DNA of 64,000 nucleotides from Sphingopyxis panaciterrae (GTDB lineage Bacteria > Pseudomonadota > Alphaproteobacteria > Sphingomonadales > Sphingomonadaceae). Position numbers and translations under genes: made by a program. The notes under the pieces are model-generated. The model saw only the letters and a program-made list of their open reading frames with translations. It had not been told where the DNA came from and ran no database searches. The stretch is taken from NCBI RefSeq assembly GCF_011762125.1, contig NZ_JAASQN010000009.1, positions 1 to 64,000 on the forward strand, written 5' to 3'. Positions 1 through 8,482 of the stretch are shown piece by piece. The first letter of the stretch is position 1. Every line of letters begins with the position of its first letter.

Positions 1-53
1 CGCCGAAGGCGGCGCTCTTCCTCTTGCTCGCTGCGCTCGCGACCCACCCCTAA

Positions 54-74
54 CCCCTCCCTAAAAGGGAGGGG
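54..74. repeat. Short GC-rich hairpin downstream of fliS
   Basis: CCCCTCCCT and AGGGAGGGG are perfect 9-base arms around an AAA loop. The element lies about 80 bases beyond the fliS stop, so it could end the fliD-fliS transcript, but no clear T-run follows it on the minus strand (only TTAGGGG). Similar short CCCCTCCC/GGGAGGGG stem-loops occur elsewhere in the window (59442-59463, 51752-51775), so it may simply be one of the genome's dispersed palindromes. Bases 1-156 contain no convincing gene. Confidence 0.5.
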
Positions 75-156
75 AATGTCTCAAATCCACCCCAAGGCGG
101 ACATCCCGCCGTCGGGTTTCAATCGGTATCATCGCCTCGTCTTTTGTGAAGCGGCA

Positions 157-546
157 CTAGCGCAGTTGCCGCCAGGCGTTGCTGACCGTCAAAATCCCGT
201 CGAGCAGATCCTTGAGCCCCGCCTCGTCATTTGCCGCGACGACCTCGTCGAGCTTGCGGCGCATGCTGCGATAGACGCGCGACAGCGCTTCGGCGACATC
301 GCCGCCGGCCTCGCGGTCGAGCCCGGCATCGAGGCCGATCAGGATCGCGCGCGCGCGGTGCGCGGGCTCGGTTGCCGACACGCGCTGTCCTTGCCGGACC
401 ATCGCGGCGAGCACGCCCACCGCGACCTCCAGCTCGTCGTAAAGCATCGTCACCAGCTCGACCGGGTCGGCGGCGGCGGCGCGGCTTTCATGCTGCAATC
501 GGCGATAAAGCCCGGTCGCACGAACGGTCGAGGCGGTGGCATTCAC
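157..546 (-). CDS. fliS: Flagellin export chaperone FliS
   Basis: A 129-residue protein of the size usual for FliS, the cytoplasmic chaperone that binds the C-terminus of newly made flagellin and keeps it unpolymerised until export. The FliS signature is visible: an N-terminal Y-x-x-L start of helix 1, DPVELVTMLYDEL in the first third, a central RAILIGLDAGLD stretch and an L-S-x-V-Y-x-x-M helix. It lies 11 bases downstream of fliD on the same strand, the usual fliD-fliS pairing, so both are probably transcribed from the sigma-28-like promoter ahead of fliD. Its client would be the flagellin encoded at 14115-14927. Confidence 0.93.
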   Translation of the reverse strand: MNATASTVRATGLYRRLQHESRAAAADPVELVTMLYDELEVAVGVLAAMVRQGQRVSATEPAHRARAILIGLDAGLDREAGGDVAEALSRVYRSMRRKLDEVVAANDEAGLKDLLDGILTVSNAWRQLR

Positions 547-557
547 GGCGGCGGCCC

Positions 558-1931
558 TTAATTATTCTGGTTGTTCCACATCTCGATCTGCTGTTCGAGA
601 TAGGATTGCGTCGCCTTGAACGCCGCGAGCTTGGCGTCGAGCCCGCCGAATTGTTTCTCGAGCCGCGCTTTGTAACTGCCCTCGCGCTCCTCGATCTTTT
701 CGAGCTGCTCGGCGAGCGTTTCCTTCTTGGCGTCGAGCGATTTCGCCACCCGGTCGATGACGCCGTCGGTCGCCACCGCCTTGTCGCGGATCGCGTCGAG
801 CGCGAAGGCGATGCCGGGGTCGCTCGTCTCGGTATGCGTCGCGTCGCGTCGCGGATTGAACAGCGCCTCGACCGCCCCCGCGTCGGCCGCCAGAGCCTTG
901 TCGAGTTTGGCCGAATCGAGCGACAGCAGGCCGTCGCGCGTCGACGAAACGCCGATGTCGCTCAGCTTGTTGATGCTGCCGTGGCTGGTGACGACCTTGC
1001 TGACGAGCGCTGCAAGTTCGCGTTCGAGTTCGCGCAGCGCCGTCGTCGAACCCGACATATTGGCCGCCGACGACAGGCTCTTCTTCATCTGGTTATAGAC
1101 CGCGACGAAATCGCCGACGGTCTGCTTGATCATGTCGAGCGGCCGGCTCGCCCCGATATCGACCGGCTGGCCGGGCGCCGCCTTCTTGAGGGTCAGCGAC
1201 ATGCCGGGAACGACGTCGTCGACGATGTTGGAGGCGCGGCTGAACGCGACGCCGTCGATGGTGAACTCGGCATTGGCGGCGCTCTGGCCCAGCGTCATGC
1301 CGCCGCCCGAACCATAAGCGAATGTCGAAAGGCCGGGATCGGCCCCGCTGTCGGCGGTCAGGGTGAAGGCGCCGGTTTCGCCCGTCGGCCCTTTCAGGAT
1401 GATGCGGTGGCCGCCGTCGTCGGCGATGATCGACGCGGTGACGCCCGAGCCGCTCGCGTTGATTGCCTTGGCGAGGCCATCAAGGCTGTTGTTCGTGGCG
1501 CCGATGGTGATCGTCTTGTTCACCCCGCCGACGGTCAGCGTCATCGTGCCCGTGCCGATCGCGGCAGTCTTGTCGGCGACGACGCCCGAATAGGCGGTCT
1601 GCGCGCGCGCGAGCTGCGTCACCTCGACCGTTGCGGCAAAGCTGTCGGCGGCGATGCCGGCGCGCGATGTGGCGGACAGCACGCTGTCGTCGGAGACCGT
1701 GGGCGTGCTGCGCAACGTGCCGTCGGATACCATCTGGCCCAGCGAATCGGCGAAGCCGTCGAGGTCTGACCGCGCCTGCGCCAGCGCGCTGATCCGCGTC
1801 TGGTTCTCCTGCGTCAGCTGGTTGACGCGCTTGACCTTGGGCTCGCGCGACGCGGCCGAAAGGTCGGTGACCAATTGTTTGGTGTCGACCCCCGATCCGA
1901 AACCGAGGCTGTTGGCGATGGAGCTGACCAT
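558..1931 (-). CDS. fliD: Flagellar filament cap protein FliD (HAP2)
   Basis: A 457-residue filament cap protein, which sits at the distal tip of the filament and inserts flagellin subunits. The N-terminus (SLGFGSGVDTKQLVTDL) matches the conserved FliD start. The C-terminus is long and coiled-coil rich (EKIEEREGSYKARLEKQF then LAAFKATQSYLEQQIEMWN), as expected for the FliD D0 domain. The middle contains the Ig-like filament cap domain (around residues 200-330). The start has a good ribosome binding site (GAAGGA, 8 bases upstream) and a sigma-28-like promoter directly upstream. It is the first gene of a fliD-fliS operon, separate from the large fliE-flhB operon. Confidence 0.95.
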   Translation of the reverse strand: MVSSIANSLGFGSGVDTKQLVTDLSAASREPKVKRVNQLTQENQTRISALAQARSDLDGFADSLGQMVSDGTLRSTPTVSDDSVLSATSRAGIAADSFAATVEVTQLARAQTAYSGVVADKTAAIGTGTMTLTVGGVNKTITIGATNNSLDGLAKAINASGSGVTASIIADDGGHRIILKGPTGETGAFTLTADSGADPGLSTFAYGSGGGMTLGQSAANAEFTIDGVAFSRASNIVDDVVPGMSLTLKKAAPGQPVDIGASRPLDMIKQTVGDFVAVYNQMKKSLSSAANMSGSTTALRELERELAALVSKVVTSHGSINKLSDIGVSSTRDGLLSLDSAKLDKALAADAGAVEALFNPRRDATHTETSDPGIAFALDAIRDKAVATDGVIDRVAKSLDAKKETLAEQLEKIEEREGSYKARLEKQFGGLDAKLAAFKATQSYLEQQIEMWNNQNN

Positions 1932-1952
1932 ATTCGATATCCTTCGAACAGC

Positions 1953-1979
1953 TTAACGGCAGCGCGGGGCGAAGATTAA
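1953..1979 (-). promoter_or_regulatory. Candidate sigma-28 (FliA) promoter of fliD-fliS
   Basis: Read on the minus strand, TTAA (1979-1976), then 15 bases, then GCCGTTAA (1960-1953). The sigma-28 consensus is TAAA-N15-GCCGATAA, so spacing is exact and only a few bases differ. The same variant (CTTAATC ... GCCGTTA) is found at the same spacing ahead of fliC, which makes chance unlikely. The predicted start point is about 15 bases upstream of the fliD ATG, leaving a very short leader that still includes the Shine-Dalgarno sequence. Confidence 0.75.
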
Positions 1980-2031
1980 GCCCGGCGGTATGTCGGTTTT
2001 TTTTGGGGGAGCGGATGCTCGTTACCCATCC

Positions 2032-2113
2032 ATAACCGTCGCCCCCGCGAAGGCGGGGGCCGCTATCGGCCGAGCGTAAGGTTGCCAGCGGCCCCCGCCT
2101 CCGCGGGGGCGAC
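2032..2113. repeat. Palindromic intergenic repeat, family A, copy 1
   Basis: Two GC-rich arms (left 2032-2063, right 2088-2113), each built around a CCCCCGC/GCGGGGG stem, are separated by a 24-base spacer that contains TCGGCCGAG. It is nearly identical to 15077-15164 (copy 2), except that the last bases of the right arm diverge and one base differs in the right stem. A half copy occurs at 51691-51712. It lies between flhB, the last gene of the large flagellar operon, and fliD, and may act as a bidirectional terminator or transcript-end stabiliser. The remaining 1932-2132 bases hold only the fliD promoter and an 8-base T-run at 1997-2004. Confidence 0.85.
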
Positions 2114-2132
2114 AATGTCTTTTCCTGCCCGA

Positions 2133-3269
2133 CTACTGCCGCCGCCCGTCGGGATCGAAATGATGCGAGGGCGGCACGTCGACGGCGGGCTGGGTCCGGC
2201 CCTCGGCCATCGCGCGTTCGAGCTGGAAGACGAAGGCGAGTATCGTCGCGACCGCGACGAACAGCTCTTCGGGGATCACGCGTCCGGCGCGCGCGGTGAA
2301 ATAGATCGCCCGCGCGAGCTGTGGATATTCGAGGATCGGGACATCGGCACCGCGCGCCAGTTCGCGGATCGACAACGCGATGTCGCCGCGCCCGCGCGCG
2401 ACGACCACCGGCGCGGCATCGATGCCGGGGCGATAGCGCAGCGCGACCGAGAAATGCGTCGGGTTGGTCAGGATGACCGTGGCGTCGGACACCGCCTTGC
2501 GCGCCGAGCCGCTCAATATGTCGTGCGCGCGCTGGCGCTGCGCCTGCTTGAGTTCGGGGGCGCCGTCGGACTGGCGCATCTCCTCTTTCACTTCCTGCTT
2601 GCTCATCATCAGCCGCTGGTTGCGCTGGAACCAGACCGAGGGGACATCGATCAGCGCGATGACGACGAGCCCGCCGGCGAGCGCGACCATCGCCTGGCCG
2701 ATCGCCTGGCCGGCCAGCCCGATCGCGGCGTTGAGGTCGGTCGCGGCCATCGTCATGATCGCGGGCAGGTTTACCGCGACGAGCCAGTAGCCGATGGTGC
2801 CAAGCAGCAGCACCTTGGCGATCGTCTTGCCGAGTTCGATCACGCCGTGCAGTCCGAACATGCGCTTGATCCCGCTCATCGGGTTCATGCGATTGCCCTT
2901 GAAAGCGAGCGCCTTTTCGCGCCAGCCGAACGAGCCGAGCAGCGCGGGCGCGGCGATCGCGGCGCCGAGCGCGAGCGCGAACAGGCTGGCGAGCGGCAGC
3001 AGGATCTCGACCCCGTTGCGCAGCAGCGCCTCGCCCGGCGCGAAATCGCTGACGTCGGCGGCGGTGAGCGTCAAACCGCGACGGACGAGTTCGCCCGCCG
3101 ACTGGACGAACCAGCCGCCCGCGGCGATCAGCCAGCCCGCCGCGGCGAGCATCATCAGCGCGGTCGCGAGTTCGCGCGACATCAGCACATCGCCCTCGCG
3201 CGCGGCGTCGGCGCGCTTCTTCGGCGTCGGGGCTTCGGTTTTCTGGTCCTTTTCGGTTTCGCCGGCCAT
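2133..3269 (-). CDS. flhB: Flagellar export switch protein FlhB
   Basis: A 378-residue inner membrane protein that switches the flagellar type III export apparatus from rod/hook to filament substrates. The N-terminus shows the family pattern (EKTEAPTPKKRxxAxxxGxVxxSREL), four hydrophobic segments follow (roughly residues 36-56, 88-112, 146-168, 190-210), and the autocleavage motif NPTH is at residues 269-272, the same place as in enteric FlhB. The open frame extends upstream, but the start at MAGETEKDQK fits the family and lies 4 bases past the fliR stop. It is the last gene of the fliE-flhB operon. flhA is not in the window. Confidence 0.95.
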   Translation of the reverse strand: MAGETEKDQKTEAPTPKKRADAAREGDVLMSRELATALMMLAAAGWLIAAGGWFVQSAGELVRRGLTLTAADVSDFAPGEALLRNGVEILLPLASLFALALGAAIAAPALLGSFGWREKALAFKGNRMNPMSGIKRMFGLHGVIELGKTIAKVLLLGTIGYWLVAVNLPAIMTMAATDLNAAIGLAGQAIGQAMVALAGGLVVIALIDVPSVWFQRNQRLMMSKQEVKEEMRQSDGAPELKQAQRQRAHDILSGSARKAVSDATVILTNPTHFSVALRYRPGIDAAPVVVARGRGDIALSIRELARGADVPILEYPQLARAIYFTARAGRVIPEELFVAVATILAFVFQLERAMAEGRTQPAVDVPPSHHFDPDGRRQ

Positions 3270-3273
3270 GTCG

Positions 3274-4056
3274 TCAGCCCCCGGCCGCGAGCATGCGCGC
3301 GGCGTCGAGCGCGTCGGACAGCGCGCGTGCAATCGCTTCGGCCATCACCGGGGTCGCCATGCCAAGCAGCACGACGCCGGCGAGCAAGGTCGCGGGGATG
3401 CCGACCGCGAACAGGTTGAGCGCGGGCGCCGAGCGGCCGATGACCCCCATGATCATCTGGACGAGGATCAGCACGAAACCGACGGGCAGCGCGATCGTCA
3501 GGCCGGCGGCGAACATCAGGCTGCCGAACCGCAGCAGGCCGCCGATCGCATCGAACGAGGGAAAGGCATTGCCGGGTGGCAGCGCGCTATAGCTGTCAAC
3601 GATGATCTGGATCAGGATCAGATGTCCGTCGGCGGCGAGGAAGAGCGCGGTTGCGAGCATCGAGAGGAACTGGCCGATCGCCGAACTGGCGCTGCCGCTC
3701 AGGGGATCGACCATCGACGCGAAGCCGAGGCCCATCGCGTTGCTGATCGCCTCGCCCGCGAGCAGCGCCGCGGCGAGCCCCATCTGGAGCACAAAGCCGA
3801 TGCAGAGGCCGATCAGCGCCTCGCCGAGGATCAGCAGGAAACCGGGGAAAGAGACGATGCCTTCGGGCGGCAGCGCCATCCCCGACGCGGCGACCGCGGG
3901 CACGCCGACCGCGAGCGCGATGACGAGGCGGAGCTGCACCGGCACATTGGTCGCGCCGAACACCGGCGCGGCGATGAAGGCCGCGCCCGGGCGGATCATC
4001 CCCAGCATCCACAGCTGGAGCATCGCCTCGATATTGGGGACGTCGGCGGGGTTCAT
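3274..4056 (-). CDS. fliR: Flagellar export membrane protein FliR
   Basis: A 260-residue, almost entirely hydrophobic protein with the expected FliR length. FliR with FliP and FliQ forms the FliP5-Q4-R1 export gate in the MS ring. The N-terminal LWMLGMIRPGAAFIAAPVFG and the central PGFLLILGEALIGLCIGFVL are characteristic. It sits in the canonical fliP-fliQ-fliR-flhB order, 7 bases after fliQ and 4 bases before flhB, so it is surely co-transcribed and probably translationally coupled. Confidence 0.94.
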   Translation of the reverse strand: MNPADVPNIEAMLQLWMLGMIRPGAAFIAAPVFGATNVPVQLRLVIALAVGVPAVAASGMALPPEGIVSFPGFLLILGEALIGLCIGFVLQMGLAAALLAGEAISNAMGLGFASMVDPLSGSASSAIGQFLSMLATALFLAADGHLILIQIIVDSYSALPPGNAFPSFDAIGGLLRFGSLMFAAGLTIALPVGFVLILVQMIMGVIGRSAPALNLFAVGIPATLLAGVVLLGMATPVMAEAIARALSDALDAARMLAAGG

Positions 4057-4063
4057 CGATGCC

Positions 4064-4333
4064 CTAGCGGACGAGCGCCGGGATCTGCGCGAAGATTTCG
4101 CGCGTGAAATCGGCGAGCAGCACGAGAATGCTGCCGCCGAAGATCGCGAGGCAGATCGCCGCGACGATCAGCTTGGGCACGAAGGTCAGCGTCTGTTCGT
4201 TGATCGAGGTCGCCGCCTGCACCATGCCGAGCAGCACGCCGACGACGAGCACCGGGATCAGCAGCGGCGCCGAAGCGAGGGCGAGGATCCACAGCGCCTG
4301 CTGTGCCACGCCGATGAAATAGTCGGTTTCCAC
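4064..4333 (-). CDS. fliQ: Flagellar export membrane protein FliQ
   Basis: An 89-residue protein with two transmembrane helices, the standard FliQ size and topology. It forms the outer helical layer of the export gate with FliP and FliR. The central segment (QAATSINEQTLTFVPKLI) is the conserved loop between the two helices. It lies 4 bases downstream of fliP and 7 bases upstream of fliR in the same operon. Confidence 0.94.
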   Translation of the reverse strand: METDYFIGVAQQALWILALASAPLLIPVLVVGVLLGMVQAATSINEQTLTFVPKLIVAAICLAIFGGSILVLLADFTREIFAQIPALVR

Positions 4334-4337
4334 CCTG

Positions 4338-5105
4338 CTATCCTACGAAGGAGGAGGCGAGCGATCCCATCGTCAGCGCCCAGCCGTCGACGAGGACGAA
4401 GAGCAGCAGCTTGAACGGCATCGATATGATCGTCGGCGACAGCATCATCATGCCGAGCGACATCAGCGCCGACGCGACGATCAGGTCGATGACGAGGAAC
4501 GGCAGGAAGATCAGGAAGCCGATCTGGAACGCGGTCTTGAGTTCGCTGGTGACGAACGCCGGCAGCAGGATCGAGAAGGGGACGTCCTTCGGGCTCGCAT
4601 AGGCGGGCGCCTTGGCGATCTTCGCGAACATCATCAGGTCGGTCTTGCGCGTCTGCTTCATCATGAAGCCGTGGAGCGCGACGCCCGAACGCGACACCGC
4701 TTCGCCGATGTCGATTTGCTCTTGCCCGTAAGGCTCGATCGCGACGCGGTTCACTTCGCTGATCACCGGCTGCATCACGAACAGCGACAGGAAGAGGCTG
4801 AGGCCGACGAGCACCTGGTTCGGCGGGGTCTGCTGCAGCCCCAGCGCGTGGCGCAGGATCGACAGCACGATGATGATGCGCGTGAAGCTGGTCATCATGA
4901 GAAGCAGCGACGGCAGCACCGTCAACAGGCTCATCAGCACGAGGATTTGCAGCGACAGGCTCAAAGGACGGCCGTCGCCGCCGATTTCGGCGACCGCGCG
5001 GTTGAGGCCGTCGGCCTGGGCATAAGCGGCGGGCGCAGCGGCCAGCAGCGCGAGGCCGCCGATCAGCGCGGCGCGGCGCAGCCAGCGTTTGCGATCAGTC
5101 GGCAT
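4338..5105 (-). CDS. fliP: Flagellar export gate protein FliP
   Basis: A protein of about 255 residues, the pentameric core of the flagellar export gate. An N-terminal signal peptide ending in AAYAQA is followed by the conserved block LQILVLMSLLTVLPSLLLMM, the TSFTRIIIVLSILRHALGLQQTPPNQVL region and a C-terminal hydrophobic hairpin. A start nine codons further upstream is possible. The chosen ATG at 5105 overlaps the end of fliO by 11 bases and directly precedes the basic n-region (PTDRKRWLRR) of the signal sequence. Confidence 0.94.
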   Translation of the reverse strand: MPTDRKRWLRRAALIGGLALLAAAPAAYAQADGLNRAVAEIGGDGRPLSLSLQILVLMSLLTVLPSLLLMMTSFTRIIIVLSILRHALGLQQTPPNQVLVGLSLFLSLFVMQPVISEVNRVAIEPYGQEQIDIGEAVSRSGVALHGFMMKQTRKTDLMMFAKIAKAPAYASPKDVPFSILLPAFVTSELKTAFQIGFLIFLPFLVIDLIVASALMSLGMMMLSPTIISMPFKLLLFVLVDGWALTMGSLASSFVG

Positions 5106-5376
5106 GGAAATCGCCCTCGCTATTATCGGCAAGGCGGGTGATGCCGTTGCGCGACACCGCGACCAGGATCTGCTGGCCGGCGAATTCGACCACCGCCAGC
5201 TTCGACCCCGGGCCGAGCGGCAGCACGCCGACGAGTTCGACCGGCCGTGCCGGCCGCGTTCCTCCGCCGGTGAGCGGCACGCCCATCTGGACGCGCTTCC
5301 ACAGCCACAGGCTGCCCCATGCCAGGCCGCCGATCATCGGCAGCAGGATCAGCAGACGGAGGATATATTCGAGCAT
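5095..5376 (-). CDS. fliO: Flagellar biosynthesis protein FliO
   Basis: A 93-residue protein with one N-terminal membrane helix (about residues 4-26) and a short cytoplasmic beta-rich domain (VELVGVLPLGPGSKLAVVEF ... ILVAVSRNGITRL), the usual FliO layout. FliO is a scaffold that helps assemble FliP. Sequence similarity in this family is low, so the call rests on size, topology, the GPGSKLAVVEF-like pattern and position between fliN and fliP. Its start shares one base with the fliN stop (TGATG). Confidence 0.85.
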   Translation of the reverse strand: MLEYILRLLILLPMIGGLAWGSLWLWKRVQMGVPLTGGGTRPARPVELVGVLPLGPGSKLAVVEFAGQQILVAVSRNGITRLADNSEGDFHAD

Positions 5377-5708
5377 CAGACCCTCCGCTCGAAGCCCGCG
5401 ATGCCCCGGTCGGGGGCGACGACTTCGGCGACCTGGATGCCATAGCGGCCGTCGACGCTGACGATCTCGCCCTTCGCGATCAGCGTGCCGTTGGCGTAGA
5501 TGTCGAGCAGATCGGTCGCGGCGCGATCGAGTTCGATCACGCTGCCTTCGGACAAGGCGAGCAGTTCCGCGAGGGTCATCGACGTCGATCCGACCTCGAC
5601 CGACACGCGCAGCGAAACGCCGGCGAGCAGATCGAAATTGGGGGCTGCGGCGATATCCTTGTTGTCGCGGCGGTCGCGGCGCACGGGCGCTTCGCTCACA
5701 TCAGTCAT
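5376..5708 (-). CDS. fliN: Flagellar motor switch protein FliN
   Basis: A 110-residue C-ring protein. The C-terminal SpoA domain shows the standard pattern: LAGVSLRVSVEVGSTSMTL, LLALSEGSVIELDR, then IYANGTLIAKGEIVSVDGRYGI. FliN forms the base of the C-ring with FliM and is the docking site for FliH-FliI export complexes. Its start overlaps the fliM stop by 8 bases, suggesting coupled translation of the two switch proteins. Confidence 0.95.
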   Translation of the reverse strand: MTDVSEAPVRRDRRDNKDIAAAPNFDLLAGVSLRVSVEVGSTSMTLAELLALSEGSVIELDRAATDLLDIYANGTLIAKGEIVSVDGRYGIQVAEVVAPDRGIAGFERRV

Positions 5709-6630
5709 GGTCCGGTCCTTCCTCGATTTGTTCGATCATGATGGCGGCGTTGCCATTGGCCTCGCCGATGCTGCCAAAGGCAAAATTGCGGCCCGCGACG
5801 GTCACCGGCACATGGCGCGGCATCACGAGCGGGATGATGTCGCCGACCTCAAGCGCGAGCAGCTTGACAAGGCTGATCTCGGGGCGTGCGAGGACCGAGC
5901 GGACGGGCAGGCGCACATCGCGCAGCGCCTTGTTGAGCGCGCCGGTCCATGCGGGATCGGTGTCGGGTTCGCGCGTGTCGCCCGCCGCCTCGGCCCCGGC
6001 GATGCCGCGCAGTGCGGCAACCGGGTAGGCGCAGGCGATCGTCCGGCCCTCGAACGGCGCGCTGCGCAGGACGAAGCGCTGGACGAGCATGTCGTCGTCG
6101 GCGCGCACCGCGGCGAGCTTGGCGGGATCGGTGGTGACGCAGTCGAGTTCGGGCGCGATCGGCAGTTTGTCGCTCCACGCGGCCGCGAGCTGGAGCCCCA
6201 TGTCGCGGCCGATGCGCGCGGCAAAGCGTTCCTCGGCATCGGTCAGCTCTTCGCGCTCGGCGGCGAGCTGGCCCTTGCCGCCATAAAAAATGTCAACGAG
6301 CTGGAGGATCAGCGGGCGCGGCGCAGCGAGCAGCATCGGCCCCTTGAGCGGCGGGGCATGATAGCGCCAGAAGATTGCCGGGGCGGCTTCGGCGCACCAG
6401 GCGGCAAAGCCGAGCTGTTCGGCGCCGGCGCGTTCGACCTGGATCGCGGGCGCCCCAAGGGCGCGGAGCAGGTCGCGCAGGCTCCGCGCGAACCGGGCGG
6501 CGACGGCGTCGAGCGCGGGAAAGGCATAATTGCCCTCGGCACGGCGCAGCAGCAGCGACGCCTTGCTGTCGGGCGTCTCTGCGGCCGCGGCCTTGGCCAC
6601 CGCTTTGGGAGGTTTGGCGTGGAGCGTCAC
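5701..6630 (-). CDS. fliM: Flagellar motor switch protein FliM
   Basis: A 309-residue protein with the FliM middle domain and a C-terminal SpoA domain (VGDIIPLVMPRHVPVTVAGRNFAFGSIGEANGNAAI region, residues about 260-300). FliM links FliG to FliN in the C-ring and normally binds phospho-CheY through a short N-terminal motif. Here the first 30 residues are an Ala/Lys-rich stretch with no clear CheY-binding L-S-Q-x-E-I-D-x-L peptide, so control by CheY may be weak or use a different contact. The gene overlaps both fliL (4 bases) and fliN (8 bases). Confidence 0.9.
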   Translation of the reverse strand: MTLHAKPPKAVAKAAAAETPDSKASLLLRRAEGNYAFPALDAVAARFARSLRDLLRALGAPAIQVERAGAEQLGFAAWCAEAAPAIFWRYHAPPLKGPMLLAAPRPLILQLVDIFYGGKGQLAAEREELTDAEERFAARIGRDMGLQLAAAWSDKLPIAPELDCVTTDPAKLAAVRADDDMLVQRFVLRSAPFEGRTIACAYPVAALRGIAGAEAAGDTREPDTDPAWTGALNKALRDVRLPVRSVLARPEISLVKLLALEVGDIIPLVMPRHVPVTVAGRNFAFGSIGEANGNAAIMIEQIEEGPDHD

Positions 6631-7232
6631 TGGATCACCAGGCTCGTGAAATAGACATTGTCGACACCCCCGAAACCTTCCTTGTCGCGCAGCACATCGT
6701 TGATCGCCGCGGTCAGCTGACGCTGAAGCCGCTGCTTACCCTGCGATGTGGAGAGCAACGCCGGATCCTGTTCGGCGAGCACCATAAGCACGACCGAGCG
6801 GATCGGCACCGCCTGCCGTTTGATATTATTGATAACCTTGCCGTCATAGAAGGTGGAAAGGCTGATACCGATCTGCAGAAAACCCGATCCGTCGGCGAGG
6901 TTTGTCGTGAACGCTTCGGTGATCGGATAATAGGTGATCTCATATTTGCGCGGATCGACCTTATACTTGTCGTTCGGGACCGACACGGTGCCGGTCTTAA
7001 GCGGCGCCTCGTCGCCTTCACCTTCGGCGGCGGGTGCGGCTTCGCCCTTGTTGCGCAGGACGAGCTTGGGGAAATTATCCTCAGGCTTCGCCTCATGCGC
7101 CGATAGCGCGCCGAAATAGATACCCGCGCCGACGCCGGCGCCGATCAGCGTGATCGCGCCGACGCCGATGAACAGCAGCTTCTTGAACTTGCCCTTCTTC
7201 TTGGGCTCGGCTTCGACTTTATCCTTGGTCAT
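6627..7232 (-). CDS. fliL: Flagellar basal body-associated protein FliL
   Basis: A 201-residue single-pass membrane protein with a lysine-rich cytoplasmic N-terminus (about 20 residues), one transmembrane helix (FIGVGAITLIGAGVGAGIYF, about 26-45) and a periplasmic FliL domain (YYPITEAFTTNLADGSGFLQ ... INDVLRDKEGFGGVDNVYFT). FliL rings surround the stators and support torque. The gene lies 14 bases downstream of fliK and overlaps the start of fliM. Confidence 0.93.
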   Translation of the reverse strand: MTKDKVEAEPKKKGKFKKLLFIGVGAITLIGAGVGAGIYFGALSAHEAKPEDNFPKLVLRNKGEAAPAAEGEGDEAPLKTGTVSVPNDKYKVDPRKYEITYYPITEAFTTNLADGSGFLQIGISLSTFYDGKVINNIKRQAVPIRSVVLMVLAEQDPALLSTSQGKQRLQRQLTAAINDVLRDKEGFGGVDNVYFTSLVIQ

Positions 7233-7246
7233 GTCCTGGCTCCTGA

Positions 7247-8482
7247 TCAGGCGAAGCGGACGCGGGTCGCGGCGCGCTCATCGCTGGAGGATTTCGGGCG
7301 CGCCTCGGCGCGTTCGGGGGCGATTTCGATGAGATGGGCGGAATCCTGTGCGGCGCCGCGGCCCTGGCCGTGCCCTGTGCCTTGCTGCGACCCGCGACCG
7401 GTTTCGCCCGGCGTGCAGGTGACTTCGGCACCCGCGACCCGCACGCCCTGCTGGCGGAGATCCTCGACCAGGCGGCTCTGTGCGGCATGGACGACGGTGG
7501 CGGTCGCTTCATGCTGGGTGTCGAGCTTCAGCGACACGCCGCCCTCTTCCTGCCGCATCGCGACGTCGAGACGGCCGAGGTGGCGCGGCATCAGGCGAAA
7601 GCTGATATCGCCGCTTTGCGATTTCGTCGCGGCGATGTCGCGCGCGAGCTGGTCGATCCACGCATCGTCGCTCGTCATGTCGAGCACGCGTTCGGCGACC
7701 GGTGCCGCGGCGGCCGCTTCGGCAAACGATCCGGCGGCCACCTGTGCGGGGGGCGGCGTGAAGATAACCGTCATCGACGGACCCGCCTCGGCGATCTTGG
7801 TCTTGGGAAGGATGAAATCGGCCGCGATCGCAGCAGGCGGCGTGGCTTCGCGCGGCTTGGCAGCGGCGGAAAGCACCGATGCGTCGCCTTCGCGGGCCGG
7901 GTTCGCTGCGTTGGTGGCTTTGGCAGGGGCGGGCTTGGGCGCGGGCGATGCCGCGGGTGTGGCAAGAACCGGCGTCCAGACGGCGGCCGGTGCGGCGGGC
8001 TCACCCGTTTCGACGACGGCGGGATCGGCCGGGCCGTCTGCCCCGCTATCGACCTGTATGGCCGCCGCGGGCTTGGGAGCGCGGGTATCGCCCGGCAAGG
8101 CATAGCCGGGCTGGGCGGCGATCTGCTCTGCGACCGGCGCAGAAATCTGCCCGGTGACCGCGAGCAGGAGCTTCGTCGCCTTCGTCGCGGGATCGTCATG
8201 CGCCGGCGCTGCTTCGGCCGCGGTTTCAGGCTCGGCGGGCGGCGTGGCCGCCGTTGGTAACATGGGCGCCGTGCCGGTGACTGGCTGAGCCGGCATCATC
8301 GGAACGGGCAGCGGCAAGGCTGCGCCGGCCGGTGCTTCGGCCAGGACGGGCGGCATCGGCGCCGCGGCGACCAGTTGGTCGAATGCCGGCAAATCGCCGC
8401 CGGGCGATCCGGGCAGCGCGAGCGCGGCAAAGACGGGTGGCAGGCCGGCCGGGGCTGGGCTGTGCTGCAGCGCGCTCATCAT
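7247..8482 (-). CDS. fliK: Flagellar hook-length control protein FliK
   Basis: A protein of about 411 residues, very rich in Ala and Pro through the first 280 residues, as is usual for the secreted molecular-ruler part of FliK. A compact C-terminal domain follows (DISFRLMPRHLGRLDVAMRQ, then VSLKLDTQHEATATVVHAAQ, then LVEDLRQQGVRVAGAEV) matching the Flg_hook/FliK C-terminal fold that contacts FlhB. The open frame continues upstream over fliJ, but the doubled ATG at 8482/8479 overlaps the fliJ stop and is the likely start. Sequence identity across the N-terminal half will be low in any comparison. Confidence 0.88.
   Translation of the reverse strand: MMSALQHSPAPAGLPPVFAALALPGSPGGDLPAFDQLVAAAPMPPVLAEAPAGAALPLPVPMMPAQPVTGTAPMLPTAATPPAEPETAAEAAPAHDDPATKATKLLLAVTGQISAPVAEQIAAQPGYALPGDTRAPKPAAAIQVDSGADGPADPAVVETGEPAAPAAVWTPVLATPAASPAPKPAPAKATNAANPAREGDASVLSAAAKPREATPPAAIAADFILPKTKIAEAGPSMTVIFTPPPAQVAAGSFAEAAAAAPVAERVLDMTSDDAWIDQLARDIAATKSQSGDISFRLMPRHLGRLDVAMRQEEGGVSLKLDTQHEATATVVHAAQSRLVEDLRQQGVRVAGAEVTCTPGETGRGSQQGTGHGQGRGAAQDSAHLIEIAPERAEARPKSSSDERAATRVRFA

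Noticed and set aside
54-74. Rho-independent terminator of fliD-fliS
   Set aside because: The hairpin is perfect but is not followed by a T-run in the direction of transcription, so it is listed only as a repeat.
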